Of a stretch of DNA of 64,000 bases, positions 25,715-35,047 are shown piece after piece (position 1 is the first letter of the stretch; the number at the start of each line of letters is the position of its first letter). A model generated the notes under the pieces. The model was not told where the DNA came from, ran no database searches, and saw only the letters and a program-made list of their open reading frames with translations. Source of the stretch: Streptomyces sp. CA-210063 (GTDB lineage Bacteria; Actinomycetota; Actinomycetes; Streptomycetales; Streptomycetaceae). A program made the translations under genes and the position numbers. The stretch is from positions 620,001-684,000 of the forward strand of contig NZ_CP102512.1 of NCBI RefSeq assembly GCF_024612015.1. The letters are read 5' to 3'.

Positions 25715-26380
25715 TCAGCCCAGTTCGAGCAGCCCCCGCCGGACAGCTTCGGACACCGTGCTCGCCCGGTTCTCGGTGCCGAGCTTGCGGTAGATGCGGA
25801 CCAGGTGGGTCTTGATCGTGGCCTCGGTCAGATACAGGGAGGCGGCGATGGACCGGTTGCTGTGCCCCTGCGCCAGCAGCCGTACGACCTCGATCTCCCG
25901 GTCGCTCAGGACGGTCCCCGGATCGGCCAGGTGACCGGCGAGATGTCCGGCGGCCTCGGGGGCGAGGCCCATACCGCCGGCCGCGGCGGCGCGTACGGCG
26001 CGGAACAGTTCCTCGGGCGGACCCGCCTTGAGGATGTAGCCGCGGGCGCCGGCCTCCATCGCCCGGACGACATCGCCCTGGGTGCCGGAGCTGGTGAGGA
26101 CGACGACTCGGGTGCCGGGGGCCTCGGCGGTGATCCGCCGGGTCGCGTCGAGGCCGTTGACCCGGGCGCCGGGGGCCGTGTCGTCGGTCAGGCGGAGGTC
26201 CATCAGCACCACGTCGGGGCCGAGGCGCGCGGCGAGCCGCACGGCCTCCTCGCCGTCGCCGGTCTCGCCGACGACGTCGAAGCCGGGTTCGCCGGTGAGG
26301 AGGGCGCGCAGCCCGGCGCGTACGACGACGTGGTCGTCCACGATGAGGACGCGCAGCGGGGTGCCGTTCGGGTCGGTCAC
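25715..26380 (-). CDS. Two-component response regulator, NarL/LuxR family
   Basis: Cytoplasmic transcription factor of 221 residues. Receiver domain 10-125 with acidic pair Asp15-Asp16 (VLIVDDHVVVRAG), phosphorylation site Asp61 (VVLMDLRL), Thr/Ser at VVVLTSSG and Lys in YILKAG. LuxR-type helix-turn-helix at about 160-215 (LSDREIEVVRLLAQGHSNRS, TEATIKTHLVRIYRKL). Start GTG 26380 overlaps the TGA of the histidine kinase gene (26379-26377), so the pair is translationally coupled. Confidence 0.92.
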   Translation of the reverse strand: MTDPNGTPLRVLIVDDHVVVRAGLRALLTGEPGFDVVGETGDGEEAVRLAARLGPDVVLMDLRLTDDTAPGARVNGLDATRRITAEAPGTRVVVLTSSGTQGDVVRAMEAGARGYILKAGPPEELFRAVRAAAAGGMGLAPEAAGHLAGHLADPGTVLSDREIEVVRLLAQGHSNRSIAASLYLTEATIKTHLVRIYRKLGTENRASTVSEAVRRGLLELG

Positions 26381-27582
26381 CGGCTGCCCGCCATGCCCGC
26401 CAGGGCGAGGGCGTCCACGGGGAGGCAGGCGCGGGCCAGGGTGCCGCGGCCGGGTGCGCTGCGGACGGTGAGCGAGCCGCCGAGGGCACCCAGTCGCTCC
26501 CGGCCGGCGGTCAGGCCGAGGCCTCGGTCGCCCGGCTTCGCCGTCGCCGCCGCCATGTCGAAGCCCACCCCGTCGTCCCGCACCTCGACGGTGACGGTCG
26601 TGTCGTCGCGGTGGTCGAGGGTGACCCAGACGTGCCGGGCGCGGGCGTGTTCGCAGGCGTTGGCCAGCAGGCCCTGGGCGACGCGGAGCAGGGCCGCGGC
26701 CCGGTCCGGGGTCAGGTCGCCCGGTTCGCCCTCGGTGCGGAACGCCACCCGTGAGGGCGTGGCCGTGTGCCGGGCGCAGAGGGTGCGCAGCGCGGTCGCG
26801 AGGTCGTCGTGCTCCAGGGCGGGCGGGGTGAGGTCGCTGATGATGCTGCGGGTCTCGGCGAGGTTGGCGCCGAGCGCGTCGACGACCGTGCGGACCTGGG
26901 TCCTGGCGAGGTCCGGGCGGCGGTCCCAGTCGCGGTCGGCGGCCTGGAGGAGCATACGGCTGCCGGCGAGTTCCTGGGCGAGTGTGTCGTGCAGGTCGCG
27001 GGCGATGCGGGCGCGTTCGGCGAGCCGTCCGGCCTCGCGCTGGCCCCGCGCCAACTCGGCGCGGGTGCGCCGCAGTTCGCCGAGGAGCCGCTGCTGGGTG
27101 CGGTAGAGGGTGACGGTGGCCCAGAGGGCGGCGGCCGGGGGGACGACCAGTTCGGGGTGGAGGGTTCCGGCGCTCCGGGCGACCACGAGGACGAGCAGCA
27201 CGGTGATCACGCCGGTGACGGCGACCGCCGTGCGGCCCGTGAACATGCGCAGGGCGAGGATCGCCAGCGGGAGCGCGAGCCAGGCGTAGGCGGTGGCGAC
27301 CGGGGCGGGCATCCCCCAGGACACCCAGCACCACAGCGCCAGCAGCACGCCGAGCCAGACGGGCCGGCCCGACCGCCCGAGCCGGTCCCAGAGGGCGAGC
27401 CCGCCCACGTAACCGGCCGCCAGGAGGGTGACGAGCGGGACCAGTTCCCAGCACAGCGCGGCGTTCAGGTCGACGAGGCGGAGCACGCCGCCGACGGCGA
27501 CGGTCAGGAACAGCAGGTCCGGCAGCCGCCGGAGCGACAGCGAACCTCGGCGTACGAAGGCGGGGGCGGCGATGGCGGGCAC
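26377..27582 (-). CDS. Sensor histidine kinase (HisKA_3 type)
   Basis: Membrane sensor of 401 residues, partner of the downstream regulator. About five to six hydrophobic segments occupy residues 20-155 with short loops, so the stimulus is probably sensed in or near the membrane. The dimerisation domain carries the phospho-acceptor His198 in ERARIARDLHDTLAQELAG. The ATPase domain has NACEHARA (N-box), DDGVGFD (G1) and GLGLTAGRERLGALGG (G2). Start is GTG 27582 with AGAGGGA upstream. Specificity unknown. Confidence 0.9.
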   Translation of the reverse strand: MPAIAAPAFVRRGSLSLRRLPDLLFLTVAVGGVLRLVDLNAALCWELVPLVTLLAAGYVGGLALWDRLGRSGRPVWLGVLLALWCWVSWGMPAPVATAYAWLALPLAILALRMFTGRTAVAVTGVITVLLVLVVARSAGTLHPELVVPPAAALWATVTLYRTQQRLLGELRRTRAELARGQREAGRLAERARIARDLHDTLAQELAGSRMLLQAADRDWDRRPDLARTQVRTVVDALGANLAETRSIISDLTPPALEHDDLATALRTLCARHTATPSRVAFRTEGEPGDLTPDRAAALLRVAQGLLANACEHARARHVWVTLDHRDDTTVTVEVRDDGVGFDMAAATAKPGDRGLGLTAGRERLGALGGSLTVRSAPGRGTLARACLPVDALALAGMAGSR

Positions 27583-27683
27583 GGCGGCGATTCCCTCTGC
27601 GACGGTCCGGACTGGCGGCGGGCTGGCGGGGCCAGCCGAGTGTAGACAGTGACCAGTGTGACCGGAGTAAAGGAATCCACCGT

Positions 27684-27703
27684 GCCCGTCCTTCCGGGCG
27701 GGC
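27684..27703 (-). terminator. Small hairpin after Tat-exported binding protein gene
   Basis: GCCCG (27684-27688) and CGGGC (27695-27699) form a short stem immediately downstream of the minus-strand stop codon at 27706, with GGC extending the right side. It is weak, but well placed to end transcription before the kinase gene. Confidence 0.35.
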
Positions 27704-27705
27704 TG

Positions 27706-28851
27706 TTACCGCCCGGGGTGCAGGCCCAGGAAGCCCGGCGTCGGGTCGCCCTTGACCTCGCCGAAGTAGAGGGCGAAGGTCTGCTTCCACCGCTCGATCT
27801 GAGCGCGGTCCTCCATGAACCGGGGGAAGCCGTCGAGGTGCGCGTTACGGTACGTCCAGATGGGCTTCAGGCCACCGGCCGGGGTGACGTCCGTGCGGAC
27901 GGACCAGCCGTTGAAGGAGCCCTGCTGGCGTTCGGTGGACAGCGCCCAGTTGAGGTACAGCTTGGCGGCAGTGGGGTTGGCGGCCTTCTTGAGGATCGCG
28001 GCGCGCTGGCCCCAGGCCATGAAGGGGTGCCCGTCGGCCACGGCCCAGCGGGTCGCGGCGGTCGAGGGCGCGGTCAGCGAGCCGGATCCGCCGACGCCGA
28101 TGGCCTTCTGCTTGGCGTTCACCGCGACGCCCGGGGAGTGCGAACCACGGTTGAACTGCGGCTGCTGCGCCGCGAACTCCGCGATCCAGTCCCAGCCGTA
28201 GGCCTCCTGGTAGAGGGCGAAGAGGTAGAGCACCGCGTCGTCGTCGTGCGGGTAGGAGGACGCGATGGCGCCCTTCCAGCGCGGGTCGACCAGCTCGTAC
28301 GGCGACTTCGGCGCGTTCCCGCCGACGGCGTCGACGCCGTACATGTAACTGAAGCCGATGACCGCGACGGCCGTCCACGCGCCCTGCGGGTCGCGGAAGT
28401 CCTTGTACAGCTTGGAGAACCCGGCGGGCTTGTACGGCAGCAACTTGCCCTGGCGCTTCCAGCGGGTGAAGTCCTGCAGCGTCTGGAGCTGGACGACGTC
28501 GGGGACGAGGGTGTCGGTCGCGAGCTGGTTGTCGACGCGGACGTCGTGGTACTTGCTGTAATCCACGACCATCGTCAGGTCGATGTCCGGGAAGCGGGCG
28601 CGGAACGCCTGGGCCGTGAAGTCCTGCTGGGTGGCGGTGTCGCCGCCCGCGTAGATCACGAGCTTGCCGCCCTCGGCGACCGCGTCGCGGTACAGCTCGT
28701 CGAGGGAGCGGGTCTCCTCGGAGCCCGCCGCCGTACGGGAGCCCGAGGTCGACGCGGCGGCGGACTGTGCGACGCCGGTCGCGACGAGGCCGCCGAGCGC
28801 GGCGCCCGCTCCGGTGGTGAGGATGCGTCGCCTGCTGAAGTTGCCGGCCAT
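27706..28851 (-). CDS. Tat-exported extracellular solute-binding protein (type 2 periplasmic, iron/polyamine-like)
   Basis: Exported ligand-binding protein of 381 residues. Twin-arginine signal SRRRILTTGAGAALGG followed by an Ala-rich cleavage region, with no lipobox Cys. The mature part has GGKLVIYAGGDTATQQDFTA, typical of Fe(III)-type or thiamine-type binding proteins (SBP_bac_8/11), and later LVDPRWKGAIASSYP and KKAANPTAAKLYLNWALS, both common in that group. No permease or ATPase gene is adjacent: it is an orphan binding protein or works with a distant transporter or with the nearby sensor kinase. A 26-bp hairpin lies upstream. Confidence 0.82.
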   Translation of the reverse strand: MAGNFSRRRILTTGAGAALGGLVATGVAQSAAASTSGSRTAAGSEETRSLDELYRDAVAEGGKLVIYAGGDTATQQDFTAQAFRARFPDIDLTMVVDYSKYHDVRVDNQLATDTLVPDVVQLQTLQDFTRWKRQGKLLPYKPAGFSKLYKDFRDPQGAWTAVAVIGFSYMYGVDAVGGNAPKSPYELVDPRWKGAIASSYPHDDDAVLYLFALYQEAYGWDWIAEFAAQQPQFNRGSHSPGVAVNAKQKAIGVGGSGSLTAPSTAATRWAVADGHPFMAWGQRAAILKKAANPTAAKLYLNWALSTERQQGSFNGWSVRTDVTPAGGLKPIWTYRNAHLDGFPRFMEDRAQIERWKQTFALYFGEVKGDPTPGFLGLHPGR

Positions 28852-28957
28852 GTGGGGGAAGGTCCTTCCGCTGCTGACTTGTACGACGGTGCCGCTGCGG
28901 CGGCACCGTAAGTCTGCGATCGGCGGCGTCCGCCGCGCGTCGCCCGTAAGCGGATGA

Positions 28958-28983
28958 CCCGTTCAACCGTTCGGTTGAACGGG
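28958..28983. terminator. Strong hairpin between flavoprotein gene and binding-protein gene
   Basis: Perfect 11-bp stem CCCGTTCAACC (28958-28968) and GGTTGAACGGG (28973-28983) with a 4-nt loop. It starts 10 bp downstream of the flavoprotein stop (28994, minus strand), so it likely terminates that transcript. It is also close enough to the next gene's promoter to act as an operator. Confidence 0.65.
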
Positions 28984-28993
28984 GCCACGGAGT

Positions 28994-29605
<612 letters not shown>

Positions 29606-29629
29606 CCGCCGCACCCTACTGAACCGGGC

Positions 29630-30667
29630 TCAGCCGCCGGGTGCTCTCTCGACGAAACGTTCGACGTCCTCGGCGGTCGGCCGGAGCAGCCCGTCGCGTA
29701 CGGCGAGGGCGGTGGCCTCGGCCCGGGAGGCGGCGCCGGTCTTGCGCAGCAGGTGCTCGACGTGGGTGTGCACGGTGCGCGGGGACAGGAACAGCGCCTG
29801 GGCGATGGCCTGGTTGGTATGACCGGTGGCCGCCCGCGTGAGCACCTCCAGTTCGCGCGGGCTCAGCCCGTACGGCAGGGGGGCGGGTGCCTCGTGCACG
29901 AGGACCGCCCGGCGTACGACGGCCGTGCCGAGGGTGTGGCGGCGGAGGGTGACGCGGTGCCAGTCGTGCCCGACGGGCCAGAGGAGGCGCAGCCGGGTGC
30001 CCTGGGAGTCGGCGAAGGCGCGCACGAGGCGGCGGAACTCGGTGTCCTTCAGGACCGCGGCGGGTTCCCGGCCGGGGAGTTCGAGGGCTTCGTCGGCGAC
30101 GACCAGGCTCGCCCCGCCCTCAGCGGGAAGGTCGTGGAGGTCGCCCGCGTGCGCGGTGGGGTCGGCGAGGACGCCCAGGGCGGGGAGGAGGGAGGCGAGG
30201 AGGTGGCGGGTGCCGGTGTCGTAGGCGTCCGGGGTCGCGGTGGACAGGGTGATCAGTCCGACGAGGCGGCCGTGGTGGCGCAGGGCGCCCGTCACCGCGT
30301 CGCGTACACCCGCCGGGCGCATCCGCTCGGCGTAGAACCAGCCGTCGCGGTAGCGCTCCCCCGGGTCCCCGGTGTTCTCCCCGTCCTCCGAGATGGAGGG
30401 CGGGATCTCGCTGCGCAGGACATTGTCGTACCAGGGGGTCGAGACGAACTCGGCGGCCAGGGCCTCGGAGACGTCGGCGTCGTAGCCGACGCCCGCGATC
30501 TGGACGTAGGTGCCGGTGACCGGGTCGATCTCCAGGAGGGTGGCGGCGTCGAGGGGCAGGGCGCGGCCGAGTTCGTGGAGGGCCTCGGCGCAGGCGGAGG
30601 CGGTGTCGCGGGCGCGGGTGAGCATGCCGATGCGGGTGGCTGCCGCGATCTGGTGGTGGGTGAGCAT
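29630..30667 (-). CDS. LuxR family transcriptional regulator with N-terminal sensory domain
   Basis: Regulator of 345 residues. The N-terminal 250 residues look like a GAF-like ligand domain (ALPLDAATLLEIDPVTGTYV, GRLVGLITLSTATPDAYDTG). The C-terminal helix-turn-helix is clear: LSPRELEVLTRAATGHTNQA then LSPRTVHTHVEHLLRKTGAA, residues about 275-335. No receiver domain is present. ATG 30667 follows GGGAGG at good distance. The flavoprotein gene follows in the same operon, and the ribose-type transporter operon is divergent, with an array of repeated TACGCA motifs between them that might be its operators. Confidence 0.87.
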   Translation of the reverse strand: MLTHHQIAAATRIGMLTRARDTASACAEALHELGRALPLDAATLLEIDPVTGTYVQIAGVGYDADVSEALAAEFVSTPWYDNVLRSEIPPSISEDGENTGDPGERYRDGWFYAERMRPAGVRDAVTGALRHHGRLVGLITLSTATPDAYDTGTRHLLASLLPALGVLADPTAHAGDLHDLPAEGGASLVVADEALELPGREPAAVLKDTEFRRLVRAFADSQGTRLRLLWPVGHDWHRVTLRRHTLGTAVVRRAVLVHEAPAPLPYGLSPRELEVLTRAATGHTNQAIAQALFLSPRTVHTHVEHLLRKTGAASRAEATALAVRDGLLRPTAEDVERFVERAPGG

Positions 30668-31001
30668 GCGAGCCTCCCGGGGCCGCCCCGAGACCGGACA
30701 GGTCTTTTGGGCCCTAACGATAGGCCGGGCGGAGATGCGTGGACAAGGCATTCACCGATCCGTGACCTGGATGTCCGCCGTCCCTCGCCCTCCATACGCA
30801 TGGGAGGGCTGCCCGCCGTACGCATGCGGTGTCCACCCGCCGTACGGACCGGCTGCCGGGCCGCTGTACGCACCGGGTGTCCGGCCCGCCGTACGCACTC
30901 GGTATTTGTACGGATGGTGGGGCGGGGCGCCGGGGTCTTTTCTGTTCGGCACAGCAGGACGCCCGCCGTTGACGGGCCCCGTCCCCTTGGAGATCCCCGC
31001 C
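30668..31001. other. Divergent intergenic region holding a 24-bp repeat array
   Basis: This 334-bp region has no gene. It contains the promoters for the LuxR gene (minus) and for the transporter operon (plus, ribosome binding site TTGGAGA before ATG 31002). Its central 120 bp are a periodic TACGCA/TACGGA repeat, annotated separately. Confidence 0.5.
30795..30914. repeat. 24-bp periodic repeat of GTACGCA motifs
   Basis: TACGCA or TACGGA occurs at 30795, 30819, 30843, 30867, 30892 and 30909, a spacing of 24, 24, 24, 25 and 17 bp. Units also share a CCGCCG or CCGCTG end. The array is partly degenerate. Located between divergent genes, it may be an operator array or simply a minisatellite. Confidence 0.7.
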
Positions 31002-32039
31002 ATGACCAGACGCCCGACTTCCATCTCCCCGGCCTCACGCAGACAGTTCCTCGCGTGGTCCGCCGGAGCCCTCGCCACGACCGGCCTCGCCGCCGCGGGC
31101 TGCAGCGCCCCGGAGAGCGGGTCCGGCTCGGCGAGGGCCGCGGGCGCGTCCCCCTCGACGACGAAGCTCACCCGGATCGGCCTCGACTACCCCTTCACCC
31201 AACTCCCGCTCTACACCACGCTGGTGAAGCTCTCGACGGCCGCCGCGAAGAAGCACGACGTCAGGCTGCTGACGACGAGCGACGCGAGCAACGCCGACAC
31301 CCAGGCGACCAACCTCACCACCTGGGTCACGCAGAAGATGCCCGCGATCGTGTCGTTCCCGATGGTCTTCGAGGCAGCCGAGTCGATCGCCGAGACGGCG
31401 CTGGACGCGGGCCTCATCTGGGTGACGTACGGCGGGACGCTGGAGCACCAGAGCGCCGACATCCAGTTCAGCTTCCGCGAGAGCGGCACGCTGCTCGGCG
31501 AGGCGGCCGCGAAGTGGGCCAACAACGAACTGGGCGGGAAGGGGAAGGTGGCGTTCCTGGTCGACAACACGATCGAACTGGGCCGGGAGCGCACCAAGGG
31601 CATGGTCGACGCGTTCACCGAGCTCGCGCCCGGTGTCGACGTGGTGGCGCAGGAGCAGGCCATCGACCCCGACACGGGGCTGTCGAAGTCCAACGCGATC
31701 CTCGCCAAGCACCCCGACCTCAACATCGTCCTCGGGATCACGGACGCGGCGGCGTACGGCGGCTTCAAGGCGTTGCAGCAGGCCGGGCGGAAGGCGGGTG
31801 ACAAGAAGACGTTCGTCGGAGGCCAGGACGGTGCGGCCCCCTCCCTTCTCGCCATCAAGCAGGGCACCTTCTACCGGGCGTCCTCCGCCCTCGCCCCGCA
31901 GGACATCGCGAACGCGATCGTCGACGTGCCGCTCGCGGTCGCCGCCGGGAAGGCCGACCCGAGTGTCCAGGTGCCGGTCAAGCTGGTCCAGCGCGGCGAC
32001 ACGGCGGAGATCGACGCGCTGCTCGCCCAGAACGGGTAG
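31002..32039 (+). CDS. Sugar-type ABC transporter substrate-binding lipoprotein (Tat signal)
   Basis: Exported binding protein of 345 residues, ribose-binding type 1 periplasmic fold. Twin-arginine SRRQFLAW at 12-19 and lipobox LAAAGC with Cys34. Family features include DAGLIWVTYGGT, NTIELGRERTKGMVDAFTEL and LGITDAAAYGGFKALQQAGR near the hinge. It is the first gene of a four-gene operon: ATPase 9 bp later, then permease and amidohydrolase by 4-bp overlaps. The ligand is unknown; the amidohydrolase suggests an N-acylated or amide compound rather than a plain sugar. Confidence 0.88.
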   Translation: MTRRPTSISPASRRQFLAWSAGALATTGLAAAGCSAPESGSGSARAAGASPSTTKLTRIGLDYPFTQLPLYTTLVKLSTAAAKKHDVRLLTTSDASNADTQATNLTTWVTQKMPAIVSFPMVFEAAESIAETALDAGLIWVTYGGTLEHQSADIQFSFRESGTLLGEAAAKWANNELGGKGKVAFLVDNTIELGRERTKGMVDAFTELAPGVDVVAQEQAIDPDTGLSKSNAILAKHPDLNIVLGITDAAAYGGFKALQQAGRKAGDKKTFVGGQDGAAPSLLAIKQGTFYRASSALAPQDIANAIVDVPLAVAAGKADPSVQVPVKLVQRGDTAEIDALLAQNG

Positions 32040-32048
32040 GGCCGCGCG

Positions 32049-34058
32049 ATGGCCGACATGAGCGACACGGGCGGGGCGACTACCGGCGCGATCAGCGCTA
32101 CCGACGTGGCCAACCCGCCGAATCTGCGGATCACCTCGCTGAGCAAGTCCTTCGGTGGGGTCCGGGCCCTGGACGGGGTCGACCTCACCGTGCCCGCCGG
32201 GCAGGTGCACGCCCTGCTCGGGCACAACGGCGCCGGCAAGTCGACCCTGATCAAGTGCCTCGGCGGCGCGTTCCCGCCGGACGCGGGGACGATCGGGGTG
32301 GGAGGTGTCCCGTACACCCGGCTCAGCCCGCGCGAGTCGATCGCGGCCGGGGTGGCGATCATCTTCCAGACGCTCAGCGTCGTGGACTCCCTGACCGTGG
32401 CCGAGAACATCTTCCTCGGCCAGGAGTGGACGCGATACGGCCGGATCGACCGCCGGGCCCAGGAGAAGGTGGCCGCCGAACTCCTCGACCGCGTCGCCGC
32501 GAGCTGCTCGCCCCGCGACCGGGTGGGCGAACTGCCCATGGGGCAGAAGCAGTTGGTCGAGATCGCCAAAGCCCTGAGCCGCAGCGCCTCGGTCCTGGTC
32601 CTGGACGAGCCCACGGCCGCCCTCTCCGGAACCGAGAGCGACGCCCTGGCCGCCCGCGTCGAAGACCTCCGCGCCCAGGGCCTCGCCATCGTCTACGTCA
32701 CCCATCTGCTGGCGGAGGTCGAACGGCTGGCGGACGCGGTGACCGTGCTGCGGGACGGGCGGGTCGCTCATCATTCGGCGACGGGGGGTCACCATCGCCG
32801 GGAGCTGGTGGAGGCGATCACGGGTGGACGGGGAGCCGTGTCGGCGGGTTCCGCCGGGACCGGGCCGGCCTCTGCTCGTGCCTCGGCGAGCAGGGCGACG
32901 CCCACTGCGGGTGACGGTGGCGGTGACGGTGGCGCTTCGGGTGCCGCCCTCGGTGCGGCCGCCACGGCCATCGGGGCCGCCGGCGGAACGGACCACGACA
33001 CCGCCCGTCACGGGGAACACGGCACCGCCGGGCCCGGCCACCGCGAAGACGGCCTCGCCGCGGAAGCGGAAGCGGAAGCGGACGATCGCCCCCGGCGATC
33101 CGTCACCGCCCCCGCCGGGACCATGGCGCCCTCCTCCCCCGGCGCACCCCTCACCGCCCGTCTCACCGTGCGTGGTCTGCGCGGCCCCGGCTTCGGACCG
33201 GTCGACCTGACCGTCGGCGAGGGCGAGATCGTAGGGCTGTACGGGCTGATCGGGTCCGGGCGAACGCGGGTGCTGGAGACGCTGTTCGGCAGGCGCCGTG
33301 TCGCCGGTGGGACGGTCCGCGTCGGAGACCGTGCCGTCTCGCCCGCCCGGCCCGCCGACGCGCTGGCCGCCGGGATCGCGCTCGTGCCGGCGGACCGGCG
33401 CGCACAGGGACTGCTCCCGGGGCTGAGCGCGCAGGACAACGTGCTGCTGCCTTCGGTACGCACCCTCGCCCGGCGCGGAGTGCGGGCGCTCGGCGCGGAG
33501 CGGCGGGTGTTCGACTCGCTCGCCGAGGCGGTCGGGCTGCGGCCCACGCGTCCGGCACTGCCGGCCTCGGCGTTCTCCGGCGGCAACCAGCAGAAGCTGC
33601 TGCTCGGCCGGTGGATCAACGAGGCCCGTGCCGTCGGCGTCCTGCTCCTGGACGAGCCGACCCAGGGCGTCGACGTCGGTGCCCGCGAGGAGATCTACGA
33701 CGTCGTCGCCACGCTCGCCGAACAGCGCGGCACCGCCGTGCTGTTCGCCTCCAGCGACCCGGAGGAGGCGGCCTCACTCGCCCATCGCTGTCTGATCGTC
33801 GACCGGGGCCGGATCGTCGGCGAACTCTCCGGCCCCGACCTCACGGAAGAGGCCCTGCTGGCGGCCGTCCACGACGCGGGGCCGACGGCACGACAGCCAC
33901 ACCCCGCGTCGGCCGGCGATCCGGCCGCACCACCGGCACGGCGCACCGCCGGCGCCACCCCGCCCCGACCGAGCGCGCCCGACGGCGATCCAGCCGCACC
34001 ACGCGGATCCGCCGCCCCGGCGCCCCCGCACACCCCGCCCCACGAAGGAGCAGCATGA
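32049..34058 (+). CDS. RbsA-type ABC transporter ATP-binding protein with long interdomain linker
   Basis: Cytoplasmic energy subunit of 669 residues with two ATPase domains. Domain 1 (about 25-258): Walker A GHNGAGKS at 58-65, signature LPMGQKQLVEIAKAL, Walker B VLVLDEP at 182-188. Domain 2 (about 367-620): degenerate Walker A GLIGSGRTR as usual for RbsA/MglA, signature FSGGNQQKLLLGRWI, LLLDEPTQGVDVG. Typical RbsA proteins are about 500 residues; here a Gly/Ala/Asp-rich linker of about 108 residues (259-366, encoded at 32823-33146) and a Pro/Ala-rich tail of about 45 residues are added. The stop overlaps the permease start by 4 bp. Confidence 0.9.
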   Translation: MADMSDTGGATTGAISATDVANPPNLRITSLSKSFGGVRALDGVDLTVPAGQVHALLGHNGAGKSTLIKCLGGAFPPDAGTIGVGGVPYTRLSPRESIAAGVAIIFQTLSVVDSLTVAENIFLGQEWTRYGRIDRRAQEKVAAELLDRVAASCSPRDRVGELPMGQKQLVEIAKALSRSASVLVLDEPTAALSGTESDALAARVEDLRAQGLAIVYVTHLLAEVERLADAVTVLRDGRVAHHSATGGHHRRELVEAITGGRGAVSAGSAGTGPASARASASRATPTAGDGGGDGGASGAALGAAATAIGAAGGTDHDTARHGEHGTAGPGHREDGLAAEAEAEADDRPRRSVTAPAGTMAPSSPGAPLTARLTVRGLRGPGFGPVDLTVGEGEIVGLYGLIGSGRTRVLETLFGRRRVAGGTVRVGDRAVSPARPADALAAGIALVPADRRAQGLLPGLSAQDNVLLPSVRTLARRGVRALGAERRVFDSLAEAVGLRPTRPALPASAFSGGNQQKLLLGRWINEARAVGVLLLDEPTQGVDVGAREEIYDVVATLAEQRGTAVLFASSDPEEAASLAHRCLIVDRGRIVGELSGPDLTEEALLAAVHDAGPTARQPHPASAGDPAAPPARRTAGATPPRPSAPDGDPAAPRGSAAPAPPHTPPHEGAA

Positions 34059-35047
34059 CCACCGCGACCGCCGCCGAACGCGTCGTCCCCGGCCCCCGCG
34101 CCCTGGCCGCGCACGGGCTGGTGACGGTGCGGCGGCAGCCTCTGATCGTCGTTCTCGCTCTGCTGGTGCTGGTGTTCCAGTTGTCCACGGGAAGCTTCCT
34201 CGACCCGGGCAATCTGCGCGGGATCGCCACCGACGCGGCCGCCCTCGCGATCGTCGCCGTACCGCTGGCCCTGCTGGTCATCAGCGGCTATCTGGATCTG
34301 TCGGTGGGCTCGACGCTGGCGCTCGGGGCGGTGACGGCGGGCTGGCTCGCGGGTGAGCAGGCGCAGTCCCCCGTGGTCGCCGTCCTCGGTGCGCTGACCG
34401 TCGGCGCTGCGGTCGGTGTGGTGAACGGGGTGCTCTGCTGCTACTTGGGGCTGTCGCCGTTCATCGTGACGCTGGGCATGCTGGCGGCCGTACGGGGACT
34501 GGCGCAGCAGCTCTTCCCGTTGCCGCTGAGCGGGTTCGGGGACGGTTTCGCGTGGCTGGGCGGGGCCCGGATCGCCGGGATCGCGGCGCCCGTGGTGCTC
34601 GCCGGGGTGGTGCTCGTCGCCGGGGCGCTGTTCCTGGCGTACACGCCGACCGGGCGGCACGTCTTCGCGATCGGGGTCAACCGGGAGGCCGCGTATCTGT
34701 CCGGCATCGATGTCCGCCGTACGCCCTTCGCGCTGTTCGTGGTCACGGGTACGGCGGCCGCGCTGGCCGGGGCGATCAAGGCGTCCGTGCTGGACAGCGT
34801 GGTCGCGGGCACCTCAGGGGCGGGCTTCGAGCTGGCGGTGCTCACGGCGGTGCTGCTGGGCGGGGTCGCGCTGAGCGGCGGCTCCGGTTCGGTTCTCGGT
34901 GTGCTGCTCGGCGTGCTGTTCCTGGGCTGCCTGCAGAACGGGCTGACCCTGCTGAGTGTGCCGACGTTCTGGCAGCAGATGGCCCAGGGCGTGGCCCTGG
35001 TGGCGGGCGCCGCGCTCGCGTACTTCGGCCCACGGGCGACTCGATGA
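34055..35047 (+). CDS. RbsC-type ABC transporter permease
   Basis: Integral membrane subunit of 330 residues with about nine to ten hydrophobic segments. RbsC/XylH features: LLVISGYLDLSVGSTLALGA in the first half, CYLGLSPFIVTLGMLAAVRG, the EAA-like cytoplasmic loop GRHVFAIGVNREAAYLSGID, and VAGTSGAGFELAVLTAVLLG with GGVALSGGSGSVLGVLLG at the end. ATG 34055 overlaps the ATPase stop (ATGA), and its own stop overlaps the amidohydrolase start. A single permease probably forms a homodimer, as in the ribose system. Confidence 0.9.
   Translation: MTTATAAERVVPGPRALAAHGLVTVRRQPLIVVLALLVLVFQLSTGSFLDPGNLRGIATDAAALAIVAVPLALLVISGYLDLSVGSTLALGAVTAGWLAGEQAQSPVVAVLGALTVGAAVGVVNGVLCCYLGLSPFIVTLGMLAAVRGLAQQLFPLPLSGFGDGFAWLGGARIAGIAAPVVLAGVVLVAGALFLAYTPTGRHVFAIGVNREAAYLSGIDVRRTPFALFVVTGTAAALAGAIKASVLDSVVAGTSGAGFELAVLTAVLLGGVALSGGSGSVLGVLLGVLFLGCLQNGLTLLSVPTFWQQMAQGVALVAGAALAYFGPRATR

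Noticed and set aside
25715..27790. One 691-codon minus-strand frame ending with the response regulator
   Set aside because: Only the last 221 codons match a receiver plus LuxR domain; the upstream part is an out-of-frame shadow of the histidine kinase gene.
31035..33041. A 668-codon minus-strand open frame opposite the transporter operon
   Set aside because: Opposes clearly homologous binding-protein and ATPase genes and has no family features.
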